From Elusimicrobiota bacterium (GTDB lineage Bacteria; Elusimicrobiota; Elusimicrobia; UBA1565; UBA9628), in NCBI GenBank assembly GCA_016194705.1, contig JACQAZ010000009.1, positions 1-64,000 on the forward strand: 64,000 bases of DNA, written 5' to 3'. The first letter of the stretch is position 1, and the number at the start of each line of letters is the position of its first letter. Shown here piece by piece: positions 34,067-42,145 of the stretch. The translations under genes were made by a program, and so were the position numbers. A model generated the notes under the pieces. It worked only from the letters and a program-made list of their open reading frames with translations, did not search any database and was not told the origin of the DNA.

Positions 34067-34855
34067 ATGCCCGCCTCCCGCCGCGAGATTGGCATCATGG
34101 CTCTGGCCTTCTGCCTGGGTTGGCCGGCGCCGCGCGCCCACGCGCGCTGGGTCTTCCGCGGAGACGCGAGCGGGAGGTATCGCAGCAGCCGGTATGCAGG
34201 GGATTCCTCGAACCAGTCGAACTCGGACTCGGAGAAGGAAGAACCGGCCGGCCCGCCGACGATCGAGGATGCCCGCGGCTCGTTCGAGACCCTCGTCGAG
34301 ACCTACGTCGCCGCCCATCGTGATCCGGGAGGCGTCATCCTGCTCAAGGACCCCGCGGGCCGCGACGTACCCCTGCGCCTGAGCCGCGCCGACTCCGCCA
34401 GCGTCAGGGCGGCCGGCAATGGGCTCTTCGCGGGCGAGGTCCTAATGCGGAACGCCGCGGGGCGGACCCTGCGCGCCACAGCCGTCGCGGACCTCGGCGG
34501 GACCGAGTGGCGGATCGTCCGCCTCGAGCTCCCGGCGAAGCGCAAGGTCCTGCAGGCCAATGACGTCGGCCGGCTGTTCGCCGCCGCGGTGCTCGCCCAC
34601 GTCCAGGACCAGGCACGGCGCGACGGGGCCTTTCTCCTCTACGACGCCCAGCTGCAAAAAAAGCGCCGGCTCAAGCTCAAGATCGTTTCAGCCGAGGGGA
34701 TCTCGGCCCTCGGAGAGGGCCGCTACCGTTCCGCCGTGACCATGACGGATCTCGATGACGGCTCGACCGTCGAGGTCGATTTCTACGCGAACCTCACCGA
34801 CGACGCCGGCCAAGTCTACAAGACGGCGCTCCACGAGAGCGGCGGCCAACCATGA
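34067..34855 (+). CDS. Secreted two-repeat protein, unknown (paralogue 1)
   Basis: 262 residues with a signal peptide ending near AHA (residue ~25), then a Ser/Asn/Glu-rich linker. Two tandem copies of a ~85-residue alpha+beta unit follow (~70-155 and ~170-258). Each has a helix with VETYV or VLAHV, a strand around DPAGRDVPLRL or KRRLKLKI, a G-x-G-x-(F/Y) turn (GNGLFAGEV, GEGRYRSAV), and an ending like ADLGGTEWRIVRLEL or LTDDAGQVYKTALHE. No known family recognised. ATGA overlap with the next gene. Confidence 0.7.
   Translation: MPASRREIGIMALAFCLGWPAPRAHARWVFRGDASGRYRSSRYAGDSSNQSNSDSEKEEPAGPPTIEDARGSFETLVETYVAAHRDPGGVILLKDPAGRDVPLRLSRADSASVRAAGNGLFAGEVLMRNAAGRTLRATAVADLGGTEWRIVRLELPAKRKVLQANDVGRLFAAAVLAHVQDQARRDGAFLLYDAQLQKKRRLKLKIVSAEGISALGEGRYRSAVTMTDLDDGSTVEVDFYANLTDDAGQVYKTALHESGGQP
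34384..34441 (+). repeat. 58-bp exact repeat, copy 1
   Basis: Identical to 35217-35274, within the first repeat unit of adjacent paralogues (begins CCGCGCCGACTCC, ends GGCGAGGTC). A second near-identical block covers about 34552-34600 and 35385-35433. Indicates recent duplication or gene conversion. Confidence 0.9.
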
Positions 34856-35688
34856 GGACGGCGCTTGCCGCCGTGCTCCTTCTTCTGCAGACATCTTCCT
34901 GGGCCAAGTCCAAAGGCGCCGTGAATCAGAATTTCGGCAGTTTCGGGGACGAGAGCGTACCCGCCCAACTCGGCGACCCGACGCGACCAACCTACACCAA
35001 TGGGGTGTACGGCAGCACCCGCTTCCACGAAAAGCAGATTCTCGACGATCCGAAGGAGAAGGTCGAAGACGAGCATCCGGCCGCACCGACCGTCGAAGAC
35101 GCCCGCGGATCGTTCCAGACTCTCGTCGAGTCCTTCGTCCGCGCGAAACGCGGGGAGGACGGCACCGTGGCGGTCAGGGACCCGGCCTCGGGCCGCGGCT
35201 TGCCCCTGCGCATGGTCCGCGCCGACTCCGCCAGCGTCAGGGCGGCCGGCAATGGGCTCTTCGCGGGCGAGGTCATCATGAGAACGGCCGCGGGCAAGAC
35301 CGTACGCGCCACGGCCGTGGCGGACCTCGGCTCGACTGAGTGGCGCATCACGAGCCTCGAGCTTGCCGCGAAGCGCAAGGTCCTTCAGGCCAATGACGTC
35401 GGCCGGCTGTTCGCCGCCGCGGTGCTCGCCCACATCCAGGACGGGGCGCGGCGCGAGGGGGTCTTCTTTCTCCCCCGTGACTCCGGCCCGAAGCGGCGCC
35501 GGCTCAAGCTCAAGACCATCCCCGCCGCCGGGTTCGCGCCTCTCGGAGAGGGCCGCTATCGCTCCACCGTGACCATGGTCGATCTAGATGACGGCGCGTC
35601 CGTAGAGGTCGATTTCTACGCGAGCCTCGCCGACGGCGCCGGCCAGGTGTACAAGACGGCCCTCCACGAAAGCGCAGGTCAGCCGTGA
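34852..35688 (+). CDS. Secreted two-repeat protein, unknown (paralogue 2)
   Basis: 278 residues. Signal peptide MRTALAAVLLLLQTSSWA, a ~60-residue polar linker, then the same two tandem units as paralogue 1 (~85-170 and ~185-275). Identity to paralogue 1 is very high in the unit core, including 58 identical bases, so they are recent duplicates or exchanging sequence. Start overlaps the previous stop (ATGA) and the stop overlaps the next start (GTGA). Probably exported to periplasm or surface. Function unknown. Confidence 0.7.
   Translation: MRTALAAVLLLLQTSSWAKSKGAVNQNFGSFGDESVPAQLGDPTRPTYTNGVYGSTRFHEKQILDDPKEKVEDEHPAAPTVEDARGSFQTLVESFVRAKRGEDGTVAVRDPASGRGLPLRMVRADSASVRAAGNGLFAGEVIMRTAAGKTVRATAVADLGSTEWRITSLELAAKRKVLQANDVGRLFAAAVLAHIQDGARREGVFFLPRDSGPKRRRLKLKTIPAAGFAPLGEGRYRSTVTMVDLDDGASVEVDFYASLADGAGQVYKTALHESAGQP
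35217..35274 (+). repeat. 58-bp exact repeat, copy 2
   Basis: Matches 34384-34441 base for base; see that entry. Confidence 0.9.
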
Positions 35689-36377
35689 GGACGGCGCTTG
35701 CCGCCGCGCTCTCGCTCTGCGCCCTCGGGGCGGGAACGGTGCGCGCCGCGGACGGCGGGAGCGGCTCCGGCCAGAGCCAGTCGACCTCTAAGTCCGAACC
35801 TCAGGGGAACCTTCAGCCCAACGCGCCAGCCACGACCCCGTCTCCGGGCCAGACCGCGTATCCGGCGAGCACGGTCCAGATGTACCGCGAAGCCACCAAC
35901 CCACCCCCCCCGGCCGACGACATGCCCAAGGAGGCCGGCGGCGTCTATCGGAGCTCGCGCTATGCGCCGGACTCGGGCAGCGGCCAGAAGGAGAAGCAGA
36001 GAACAGAGGAGAATCCGGCTCGGAGCGAGTCGGAGCGCCCCGCGCCGGTGCGGCCCGCGACTCTTTCCGACGCGCACGACAACTACCCATCCATGGTCGA
36101 GAGCTTCTTGGCGCGCCATTCCAACGGGGGGCTCTTCCCCCTGGCGGGCCCCGCGAAGTCCCGGCCGCTCATGGTCCGGCTGGGCGGCATCAAGCCGGGC
36201 TCGGTCCGCGCCTTGGGGCGCGGGCGATTCACGGCGACGGTCCTCTTTCGCGACGTGGCCGGGCGCGCGGTCGAGGCCCAGGCGCAAGCCAACATGTCGG
36301 GCAGCGTTTGGGAGGTTACGCGGATCACGCGCGCCCCGCCGCGGGCCATCAAGCCCAAGAAGACGCGGGCCCATTGA
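35685..36377 (+). CDS. Secreted single-repeat protein, unknown (paralogue 3)
   Basis: 230 residues from GTG 35685. Signal peptide MRTALAAALSLCALGAGTVRA resembles that of paralogue 2 almost residue for residue at the start. A long Pro/Ser/Gln-rich linker (~25-125) precedes one copy of the repeated unit (~130-215: VESFLARHSNGGLFPLAG, RPLMVRLGGIKPGSVRALG, RGRFTATVLFRD, ANMSGSVWEVTRI). The tail is basic (RAIKPKKTRAH). The linker contains VYRSSRYAPDSGS, similar to RYRSSRYAGDSSN in paralogue 1. Function unknown. Confidence 0.65.
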   Translation: MRTALAAALSLCALGAGTVRAADGGSGSGQSQSTSKSEPQGNLQPNAPATTPSPGQTAYPASTVQMYREATNPPPPADDMPKEAGGVYRSSRYAPDSGSGQKEKQRTEENPARSESERPAPVRPATLSDAHDNYPSMVESFLARHSNGGLFPLAGPAKSRPLMVRLGGIKPGSVRALGRGRFTATVLFRDVAGRAVEAQAQANMSGSVWEVTRITRAPPRAIKPKKTRAH

Positions 36378-36438
36378 GCGCCTCCTTTTAGGCCCAAAGG
36401 CGCAGGCCAGTGCTCCGTTTTTCTGATATCTTGGAGCC

Positions 36439-37938
36439 ATGCGCGTCCTCGGGCTCGGCCTCTGGCTGAGCCTCATCGCCCGTTGCGCCGCCGCCCTCGA
36501 CATCGCCGCCCCTCCAGGGGGCGCCCTCAACCTGCGCCTGCCCGCCGCGTCCCCGCGCTTCGTACAATCCTTCTCGGCTCTCGACGGCTGGCTCAAGAGT
36601 CCTGACGGCTTCAAAGTCGCTTTCGACATCGACTGCAATTTGGCCCTCTTGAGGACTCTCGAGGGCGACGCCCGCGCCGCCGCTCTCGGGCCGATCGAGA
36701 CGAGGCTCGCCGCCGATCCGGCGCGGGCTGAGAACCTCTACGGTCGCCTTTCCGATTGGGGCAAGCTCGACGCGGAGCAGCGCACCGTTCTACTGAAAGA
36801 GCTCTCCGCCCTGCGCCGGGACGCCGAGCCGTACGCCGCCTCCAACCTGAGGAACCGCGTGCGGACCGCTCGCGAACGCGGAGCAGGGGACTCTGAGCTC
36901 TTGGCGCTCTCCCGCCAGGCGAAAGGATTCCTCGTCTTCGGCGACGCCGCAGACGAAGCCCTCGACGAACTCTCAAGCCTGATGTACGAGCGCCGCATCG
37001 CCCCCATCGAGTCGGAACTCGCGGCCTTCGGCTCCGGCCGCAGGCCCGAAGAGCTAGCGTCGGGACAACTCTCCGCCGGCATGCCGCGTCTGGCGCGCCC
37101 CGGGACGGCGCCGGCGGCGCCCGCGCCCAAGCTCGAGCCTCCGGCTCCCAAGAAGTCCGATCTCAAGGTCCGCGCTCTGACCGCCGCTCTGCTTGTGCCG
37201 TCGATCATCGGCGTGGTCCATCTCGGCGGAGCGGCCTTCGCGGCGTTCGTAGCCCTGCTCGCGGGCCTCTCGATGCGGGAGTACGCCGGCATGCTCAAGG
37301 CCGGCGCTCGGCCCGTTCAGCCCTGGATCGCCGTGCTGGGCGGCGTCGCGCTGGCGCTGACGGTGGCTCTGCATTGGCCCGCCGCGCCGGCCATCGGCGC
37401 CCTCGCGCTGGTCGCCGCTCTGCGCGAGCTGTTGCGCGAGGACCACAGCCTCGAACGCGCGGCGCTGACGATTTTCGGAGCGCTGCTCTTCGGCTTCCTG
37501 CCCGCGCATCTGGCCTTGGTCCGCGGGCTTTCTCCGTTCGGCGAGCGCCTGACCTTGATGCTCTTCGCCTCGGCGTGGGCCACCGACACGACGGCCTATT
37601 TCTTCGGACGCCGGTGGGGCCACCGCAAGATCGCGCCGCGCTTGAGCCCCAATAAGACCTGGGAAGGGGCGTTGGCGGGCTTCGTCGGGGCGATGGCCGC
37701 CGTGCTGATCTTCTGGGCCTCGGCCCCCGCGATGATGACTTTGGCGACCGCTCTGGCCGTCGGGCTCGTCATGGGAGTCGCCGGCCAGGCGTCGGGCTAC
37801 CTCAATTCCATGATCAAGCGCGCCAACGGCGTCAAGGATTCCGGGAACCTCCTCCCCGGCCACGGCGGGGTGATCGACCGCTTCGACGCCTTCATCCTAA
37901 GTTCCGCCTTGGTCTACGCCCTCCTGTCCGTCCTCTAG
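36439..37938 (+). CDS. cdsA: Phosphatidate cytidylyltransferase with signal-peptide-bearing N-terminal extension
   Basis: 499 residues. Residues ~240-499 are a CdsA domain with about eight membrane helices, ASAWATDTTAYFFGRRWG, LSPNKTWEGALAGF, and the family signature split over SMIKRANGVKDSGN and LLPGHGGVIDRFDA. It makes CDP-diacylglycerol from phosphatidate and CTP. Residues 1-20 look like a signal peptide (MRVLGLGLWLSLIARCAAA), and ~21-215 form a helical soluble domain of unknown family (FDIDCNLALLRTLEGD, LFVFGDAADEALDEL region), then a Pro/Ala linker. Usual CdsA is ~270 residues. The ATG has TTGGAG upstream. Topology implies an exported extension ahead of the enzyme. Confidence 0.88.
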   Translation: MRVLGLGLWLSLIARCAAALDIAAPPGGALNLRLPAASPRFVQSFSALDGWLKSPDGFKVAFDIDCNLALLRTLEGDARAAALGPIETRLAADPARAENLYGRLSDWGKLDAEQRTVLLKELSALRRDAEPYAASNLRNRVRTARERGAGDSELLALSRQAKGFLVFGDAADEALDELSSLMYERRIAPIESELAAFGSGRRPEELASGQLSAGMPRLARPGTAPAAPAPKLEPPAPKKSDLKVRALTAALLVPSIIGVVHLGGAAFAAFVALLAGLSMREYAGMLKAGARPVQPWIAVLGGVALALTVALHWPAAPAIGALALVAALRELLREDHSLERAALTIFGALLFGFLPAHLALVRGLSPFGERLTLMLFASAWATDTTAYFFGRRWGHRKIAPRLSPNKTWEGALAGFVGAMAAVLIFWASAPAMMTLATALAVGLVMGVAGQASGYLNSMIKRANGVKDSGNLLPGHGGVIDRFDAFILSSALVYALLSVL

Positions 37939-37972
37939 CATAAGGGGGACCGGTGGTGGTGTCAATGGCCGC

Positions 37973-38002
37973 TTGAGGGGCGCCGAGGAAAAATGACATA
38001 CT
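37973..38002 (+). promoter_or_regulatory. Candidate promoter of the homogentisate cluster
   Basis: TTGAGG, 18-base spacer, CATACT, ending six bases before GTG 38009, which suggests a leaderless transcript. Weak match to consensus. Confidence 0.35.
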
Positions 38003-38008
38003 GCGAAG

Positions 38009-39055
38009 GTGAAGCTCGTCACCATCGAGGCGAAGACCTCCGTCGGAGCCGTGGAGCGCCTCGGGGCCCTCTTGGGAGGCCGCATCATCGACCTCAACGC
38101 CGCCTACGCCTTGATGCTGGCGCGCTCGGGCAAGCCGCGGGCGCAAGCGCTGGCCGACGCCTTGGTCCCCTGCGAGATGCTCGCCTTCCTCGACATGGGC
38201 GACGACGCGCTCGAGGAAGCCCGGCAGGCCCTCCAGTTCGTCCACGAGGGCTCGCGCCGCTTCGGCGACGACCTCGCCGGGACGCGCGGGGAGAAGATCT
38301 CCTACAAGGAAGACGAGGTGCGCTGGCTCGCTCCGCTCCCGCGGCCGCGCGCCCTGCGCGATTTTTTCGCGTTCGAGGAGCACGCCCTCCAAGGCGCCAA
38401 GCGCCGCGGCGAACCGCTCAACCCGGCTTGGTACGACCAGCCCGTATATTATAAGGGGAACCACCGCGAAATCTACGGACCGGGAGACACGGTCCCCTGG
38501 CCCAGCTACACGCGCAAGCTCGACTTCGAGCTCGAGATCGCCTGCGTCGTCGGCAAGAAAGGCCGCGACCTCTCCTCGGACGAGGCGGCCGAGCGCATCG
38601 CGGGCTACACGATCCTCAACGACTGGTCGGCGCGCGACATTCAGAAAAACGAGATGCTCTGCCGCATGGGCCCGGCCAAGGGCAAGGACTTCGCCAACGG
38701 CCTGGGGCCGTATCTCCTGACCGTCGACGAGCTGCCGAGCCCCGACAACTTGAAGATGTCGGTCTCGGTCAACGGCGAAAAGTGGAGCGAGGGTAACTCT
38801 TCGGGACGCTATTGGAAGTTCCCGCTCATGCTGTCCCACGTTTCGCAGGAGGAGACGGTCTATCCCGGCGACATCCTGGGCTCGGGCACCTATTACAAAG
38901 GCTGCGGCCTCGATCTGGACCGTTGGCTCAAGCCCGGCGACGTGCTCGAGCTCGAGGTCGAGAAGCTGGGAAAGCTCACGCAGACCGTGGGCAAACCCGA
39001 CGCGGTCAAGCAGCTGAAGTATTCGAGGACCAAAGCCAATGGCGCTCATCGTTAG
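38009..39055 (+). CDS. Fumarylacetoacetate hydrolase family protein
   Basis: 348 residues. The FAH fold is clear: metal ligands in FEEHALQG and KLDFELEIACVVGKKG, GYTILNDWSARDIQ, and C-terminal GDILGSGTYYKGCGLDLDRWLKPGDVLELEVEKLG. In the tyrosine pathway it cleaves fumarylacetoacetate to fumarate and acetoacetate. It starts the cluster with homogentisate dioxygenase, overlapping that gene by 17 bases, which supports this role over other FAH-family hydrolases. GTG start chosen; GAAGG sits immediately before it. Confidence 0.88.
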   Translation: MKLVTIEAKTSVGAVERLGALLGGRIIDLNAAYALMLARSGKPRAQALADALVPCEMLAFLDMGDDALEEARQALQFVHEGSRRFGDDLAGTRGEKISYKEDEVRWLAPLPRPRALRDFFAFEEHALQGAKRRGEPLNPAWYDQPVYYKGNHREIYGPGDTVPWPSYTRKLDFELEIACVVGKKGRDLSSDEAAERIAGYTILNDWSARDIQKNEMLCRMGPAKGKDFANGLGPYLLTVDELPSPDNLKMSVSVNGEKWSEGNSSGRYWKFPLMLSHVSQEETVYPGDILGSGTYYKGCGLDLDRWLKPGDVLELEVEKLGKLTQTVGKPDAVKQLKYSRTKANGAHR

Positions 39056-40271
39056 GCGCGGCGCCGTACCCAAGGTCCCGCACACGGAGTTTTACGCCAA
39101 GCCGGGCGTCCTGGCCCTCGAGGAGATCCACGGCAGCTACGGCTTCTCGGGAGCCTACTCGCGCAAGATGCACGTGCGCCGCTATCCGACCGAGCAGGTG
39201 CAGGCCCCCGCGCCGGGCGGCTCGAACCTCCGCTGCGAACCCCCGAAGAACGTCCCGCTTCAGCCGTTCCATCTGCGCACCTCGCGCTTGGGTGGCCGAG
39301 GCGACTTCCTTCGCTCGCGGATCCCGCTGGTCTTCGGCCGCACGACCGTGGTCTCGGTGGCTCGTCCCGACAAGTCCACTCCCCAAGGCGAGTTCTTCCG
39401 CAACGGCGAGTTCCACGAGCTTTTGTTCGTCCAGGAAGGCGAGGGCGCGCTGTGCTCCGAGTACGGCGAGCTGGCCTTCAAGCCGCTCGACTACCTCGTC
39501 GTCCCGAAGGGGACGACCTGGCAGCTCAAGCTCGATGCGAAGAAGGGGTATTTCCTGATCGTCGAGTCGGCCTACCCGATCCAATTCGCGCCTCACCACA
39601 TCAACCCCGCGGGCCAGGCAACCTTGATGGCGCCCGTCGTCGAGACGGAGATCGGCTTGCCGGTCCTCGGGGAGGCGCGCGACGAGACGGGGCGGTACTC
39701 GGTCTTCGTCAAGCACGACGGCGGGCGGCTGACCCGCCTCTCGCTGGGCCACCATCCCTTCGATCTGGCCGGCTGGGAGGGCTCGCTGTATCCCTTCTCT
39801 TTCGCGAGCTCGGCGCACCACTCGATCGCGCGAGAGATCCATACGGCGCCGCCCGTCCGCCAGACCTTCCAGGCGGGACAGGCGCCGTTCTCCGGGTTCT
39901 CGGTCTGCACCTTCCGCGCGCAGGTCGAGGGCTGGCACCCGCTCGACATTCCGGCCCCCTACGCTCATTACAACGTCGATTCCGACGAGGTCATGTTCTT
40001 CTCGAACACGAGCTACGGCGCGCGCAAAGGGGTCATCGAGCCCGGCTCGCTGACCTTCCATCCCGGCGCCCTGCCCCACAGCCCGCAGGGCGACGCGGCC
40101 GCGCGCTCGAAGGCGGCCCGCGGCAAGGTCTCGGATTACCTGGCGGTCATGCTCGACACCTTCTTCGAGCCGCTGCAGATCACCAAGGCGGGCCTCTCCT
40201 GCGCCGACAAGGACTATCCCCTGAGCTGGCACAAGGCCGCCGCCGGAGCGGGGCTCTCGCCGGCGGCTTGA
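39039..40271 (+). CDS. hmgA: Homogentisate 1,2-dioxygenase family protein
   Basis: 410 residues, two cupin domains. By comparison with human HGD the iron ligands align to His310, Glu317 (HYNVDSDEVMF) and His347 (LPHSPQG). N-terminal HGSYGFSGAYSRKMH and the cupin EFFRNGEFHELLFVQEGEG are typical of the bacterial branch. It opens the aromatic ring of homogentisate with O2 to give maleylacetoacetate. Located between FAH and a flavin-reductase-like gene, with one-base overlap (TGATG) downstream. Oxygen dependence indicates aerobic metabolism. Confidence 0.9.
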   Translation: MALIVRRGAVPKVPHTEFYAKPGVLALEEIHGSYGFSGAYSRKMHVRRYPTEQVQAPAPGGSNLRCEPPKNVPLQPFHLRTSRLGGRGDFLRSRIPLVFGRTTVVSVARPDKSTPQGEFFRNGEFHELLFVQEGEGALCSEYGELAFKPLDYLVVPKGTTWQLKLDAKKGYFLIVESAYPIQFAPHHINPAGQATLMAPVVETEIGLPVLGEARDETGRYSVFVKHDGGRLTRLSLGHHPFDLAGWEGSLYPFSFASSAHHSIAREIHTAPPVRQTFQAGQAPFSGFSVCTFRAQVEGWHPLDIPAPYAHYNVDSDEVMFFSNTSYGARKGVIEPGSLTFHPGALPHSPQGDAAARSKAARGKVSDYLAVMLDTFFEPLQITKAGLSCADKDYPLSWHKAAAGAGLSPAA

Positions 40272-40918
40272 TGGAGCTCGATCCAGAGTCGCTGCCCGTG
40301 CGCGAACGGTACGCGTTGATGATCGCCTCGATTCTCCCCCGCCCGATCGCCTGGGTGTCGACGATCAGCCCGGAAGGGATCACGAACCTCGCGCCCTTCT
40401 CGTTTTTCACCGGAATCACGGCCAACCCGATGAGCGTGTGCTTCGCCCCCGTCAACAACCGCGAGGGCGTTCCGAAGGACTCGCTTGTCAACGCCAAGGC
40501 CACCAAGCAATTCGTCGTCAACCTCGCCAACGAGGACAACGCCGAGAAGATGAACGAGACCTCCGCGGCCTGGCCCTACGGCGTCAGCGAATTCGAGAAG
40601 GCGGGCCTCACGCCTGTCCCGAGCCTCAGGGTCAAGCCGCCCCGCGTCAAGGAGTCCCCCCTTCACATGGAGTGCGAGTTGCTCCAGATCGTGACCTTGA
40701 GCGAAGGCCCGCTCGGCGGGCATCTCGTGATCGGCAAGGTCGTGCACTTCCACTGCGACGACGCCGTCTGGAACAAGGGAAAGCTGCGCCACCAGGACCT
40801 CAAGGCGATCGGGCGCATGGAAGGCATGTGGTACGCGAAGACCCAGGACGCCTTCGAGCTGCCGCGCCCCGAGATCGACATGACGATGTGCGACAAGCTC
40901 GGCAAGGAGACGAAATGA
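40271..40918 (+). CDS. Flavin reductase-like FMN-binding protein
   Basis: 215 residues of the split-barrel flavin reductase family (NTAB/DIM6 type): SILPRPIAWVSTISPEGITNLAPFSFFTGIT, PMSVCFAPV, KDSLVNAKATKQFVVNLA and the HLVIGKVVHFH strand. Some homologues bind FMN, others are oxygenase partners; homologues are also seen in tyrosine/homogentisate clusters of other bacteria, role unclear. Start ATG 40271 overlaps the hmgA stop, and ATGA couples it to the next gene. Confidence 0.85.
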   Translation: MELDPESLPVRERYALMIASILPRPIAWVSTISPEGITNLAPFSFFTGITANPMSVCFAPVNNREGVPKDSLVNAKATKQFVVNLANEDNAEKMNETSAAWPYGVSEFEKAGLTPVPSLRVKPPRVKESPLHMECELLQIVTLSEGPLGGHLVIGKVVHFHCDDAVWNKGKLRHQDLKAIGRMEGMWYAKTQDAFELPRPEIDMTMCDKLGKETK

Positions 40919-41673
40919 AAAAGCACCCCTTCCAAAATCTCGTCGTGGACCACATGACCTTCCTCGTCGAGCCGCGCTTCTACAACGTCACCTTCGTGCT
41001 CTTCCGCCTCGTGTTCGGCGTGACGCCGGAGGACTTGATCTACGAGAAGCGCCGCAAGTGGCCGGGCTCAAAACAGGACATCTCGATGACGTTCGCCAGC
41101 CGCATCGGCCGCCACGAGGGGAAGAAAGGCCTCGACAGCTCGATCATCGCGGTCGTCCAGCCCTCGGAGCCCGCCGCGCAGTCGTCCCATGTCCGCGAGA
41201 TATTGAAGAACCGCGGCGGCTCGGCGCACTGGCAGCACATCGCCCTGCGCACGCCCGACCTCATGGCCTTCCACGAGCATGCCCTGGAGCGCGGCGTCAA
41301 CTTCATCACGCCGATCTTGAAGGACTCCGAAGAGGACCTCATTCAGGTGTTCTCCGGCGAGTGGAAGCTGCCCGGGGCCTCGCCGACGGGCATCTTCTTC
41401 GAGTTCGTCCAGCGCGACCCGACCGACGAGATATTGAAGAAGGTCGAGAGGCGACAGACCTTCTTCCGCGACAAGACCTTCCTCGGCCTCTACGGCGAGA
41501 AGGAAGCCGAGTACCAGAGCGGCAAGGTCTCGCCCTTCATCGACGACGCGCTCTTCCTCAAGCTCGAGAAGCTCGTCGGGCCCAAGAGCGTCTGGGAGAT
41601 CACCGACGCCGACCTCGAGAAGGCTGAATCAACGATGCTGGACTACGCGCGGCCCCGGATCGCGGCGCGATAA
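40915..41673 (+). CDS. Single-domain 4-hydroxyphenylpyruvate dioxygenase-like protein
   Basis: 252 residues, versus about 350-380 for normal HPPD. Only the catalytic VOC half is present. The iron-binding facial triad can be placed at His13 (VVDHMTFLV), His108 (WQHIALRTPDLM) and Glu163 (GIFFEFVQRD), each in the context seen in HPPD. The N-terminal VOC half is missing, and the C-terminal ~70 residues (FLGLYGEKEAEYQ) are unusual. In context it should convert 4-hydroxyphenylpyruvate to homogentisate, the substrate of the adjacent hmgA product; other ring-cleaving or hydroxylating roles are possible. Confidence 0.8.
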   Translation: MKKHPFQNLVVDHMTFLVEPRFYNVTFVLFRLVFGVTPEDLIYEKRRKWPGSKQDISMTFASRIGRHEGKKGLDSSIIAVVQPSEPAAQSSHVREILKNRGGSAHWQHIALRTPDLMAFHEHALERGVNFITPILKDSEEDLIQVFSGEWKLPGASPTGIFFEFVQRDPTDEILKKVERRQTFFRDKTFLGLYGEKEAEYQSGKVSPFIDDALFLKLEKLVGPKSVWEITDADLEKAESTMLDYARPRIAAR

Positions 41674-41686
41674 CAAGGAGCTGACA

Positions 41687-42145
41687 ATGACGACGACGAT
41701 ACAATCCGCGAAAGACCTGGTCGCGATGAGCCGGGACGAGCTGGACTCGCTCTACAAGGCATCCGAGGCCGGGCCGATCCCTCAGGGCGACTCCATCGGC
41801 ACGGCCCTCGTGTGCCCCGGCTCCGGCCTCAACTGCATGCTCGCCAAGATCGCCAAGCCGATCTGGCAGGGCAAGGTCTTCGACCCGGCGACCTCGACGT
41901 TGATCAACAAGATCCTCGGACTGCGGCTGTTCACGGCCAAGGTCTACAAGGCCGAGAGCTGGCTCGACGGCAAGCCCTCGGTCATCATCGACTACAGCGA
42001 AACATCAACGGCCGTCGGGGGCGTGCGCGACGAGATCCGCCAGGTCGCTCCCGGGATCTACCTCGGGATCGCCTACCTGAGGACGAAGGGCCGCGCGCGC
42101 GCCGTGAACTTCGCGCTCGACCTGACCGCCGGCCGCAAAGCGTGA
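41687..42145 (+). CDS. Conserved protein in homogentisate cluster, unknown
   Basis: 152 residues, AAGGAG upstream of ATG 41687. No signal peptide or membrane helix. Visible features are an N-terminal helix (MSRDELDSLYKAS), a Gly/Pro segment GPIPQGDSIGTALVCPGSG, and beta strands with SWLDGKPSVIIDYSET and APGIYLGIAYLRT. Layout suggests a small beta-barrel or lipocalin-like binding protein. It is not a glutathione transferase, so it is not an obvious maleylacetoacetate isomerase. GTGA overlap with the next gene. Confidence 0.7.
   Translation: MTTTIQSAKDLVAMSRDELDSLYKASEAGPIPQGDSIGTALVCPGSGLNCMLAKIAKPIWQGKVFDPATSTLINKILGLRLFTAKVYKAESWLDGKPSVIIDYSETSTAVGGVRDEIRQVAPGIYLGIAYLRTKGRARAVNFALDLTAGRKA

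Noticed and set aside
36373-36425. GCGCCT/AGGCGC hairpin followed by a T-run as a terminator before cdsA
   Set aside because: Stem is only six bases and the T-run starts more than ten bases after it; too weak to call.
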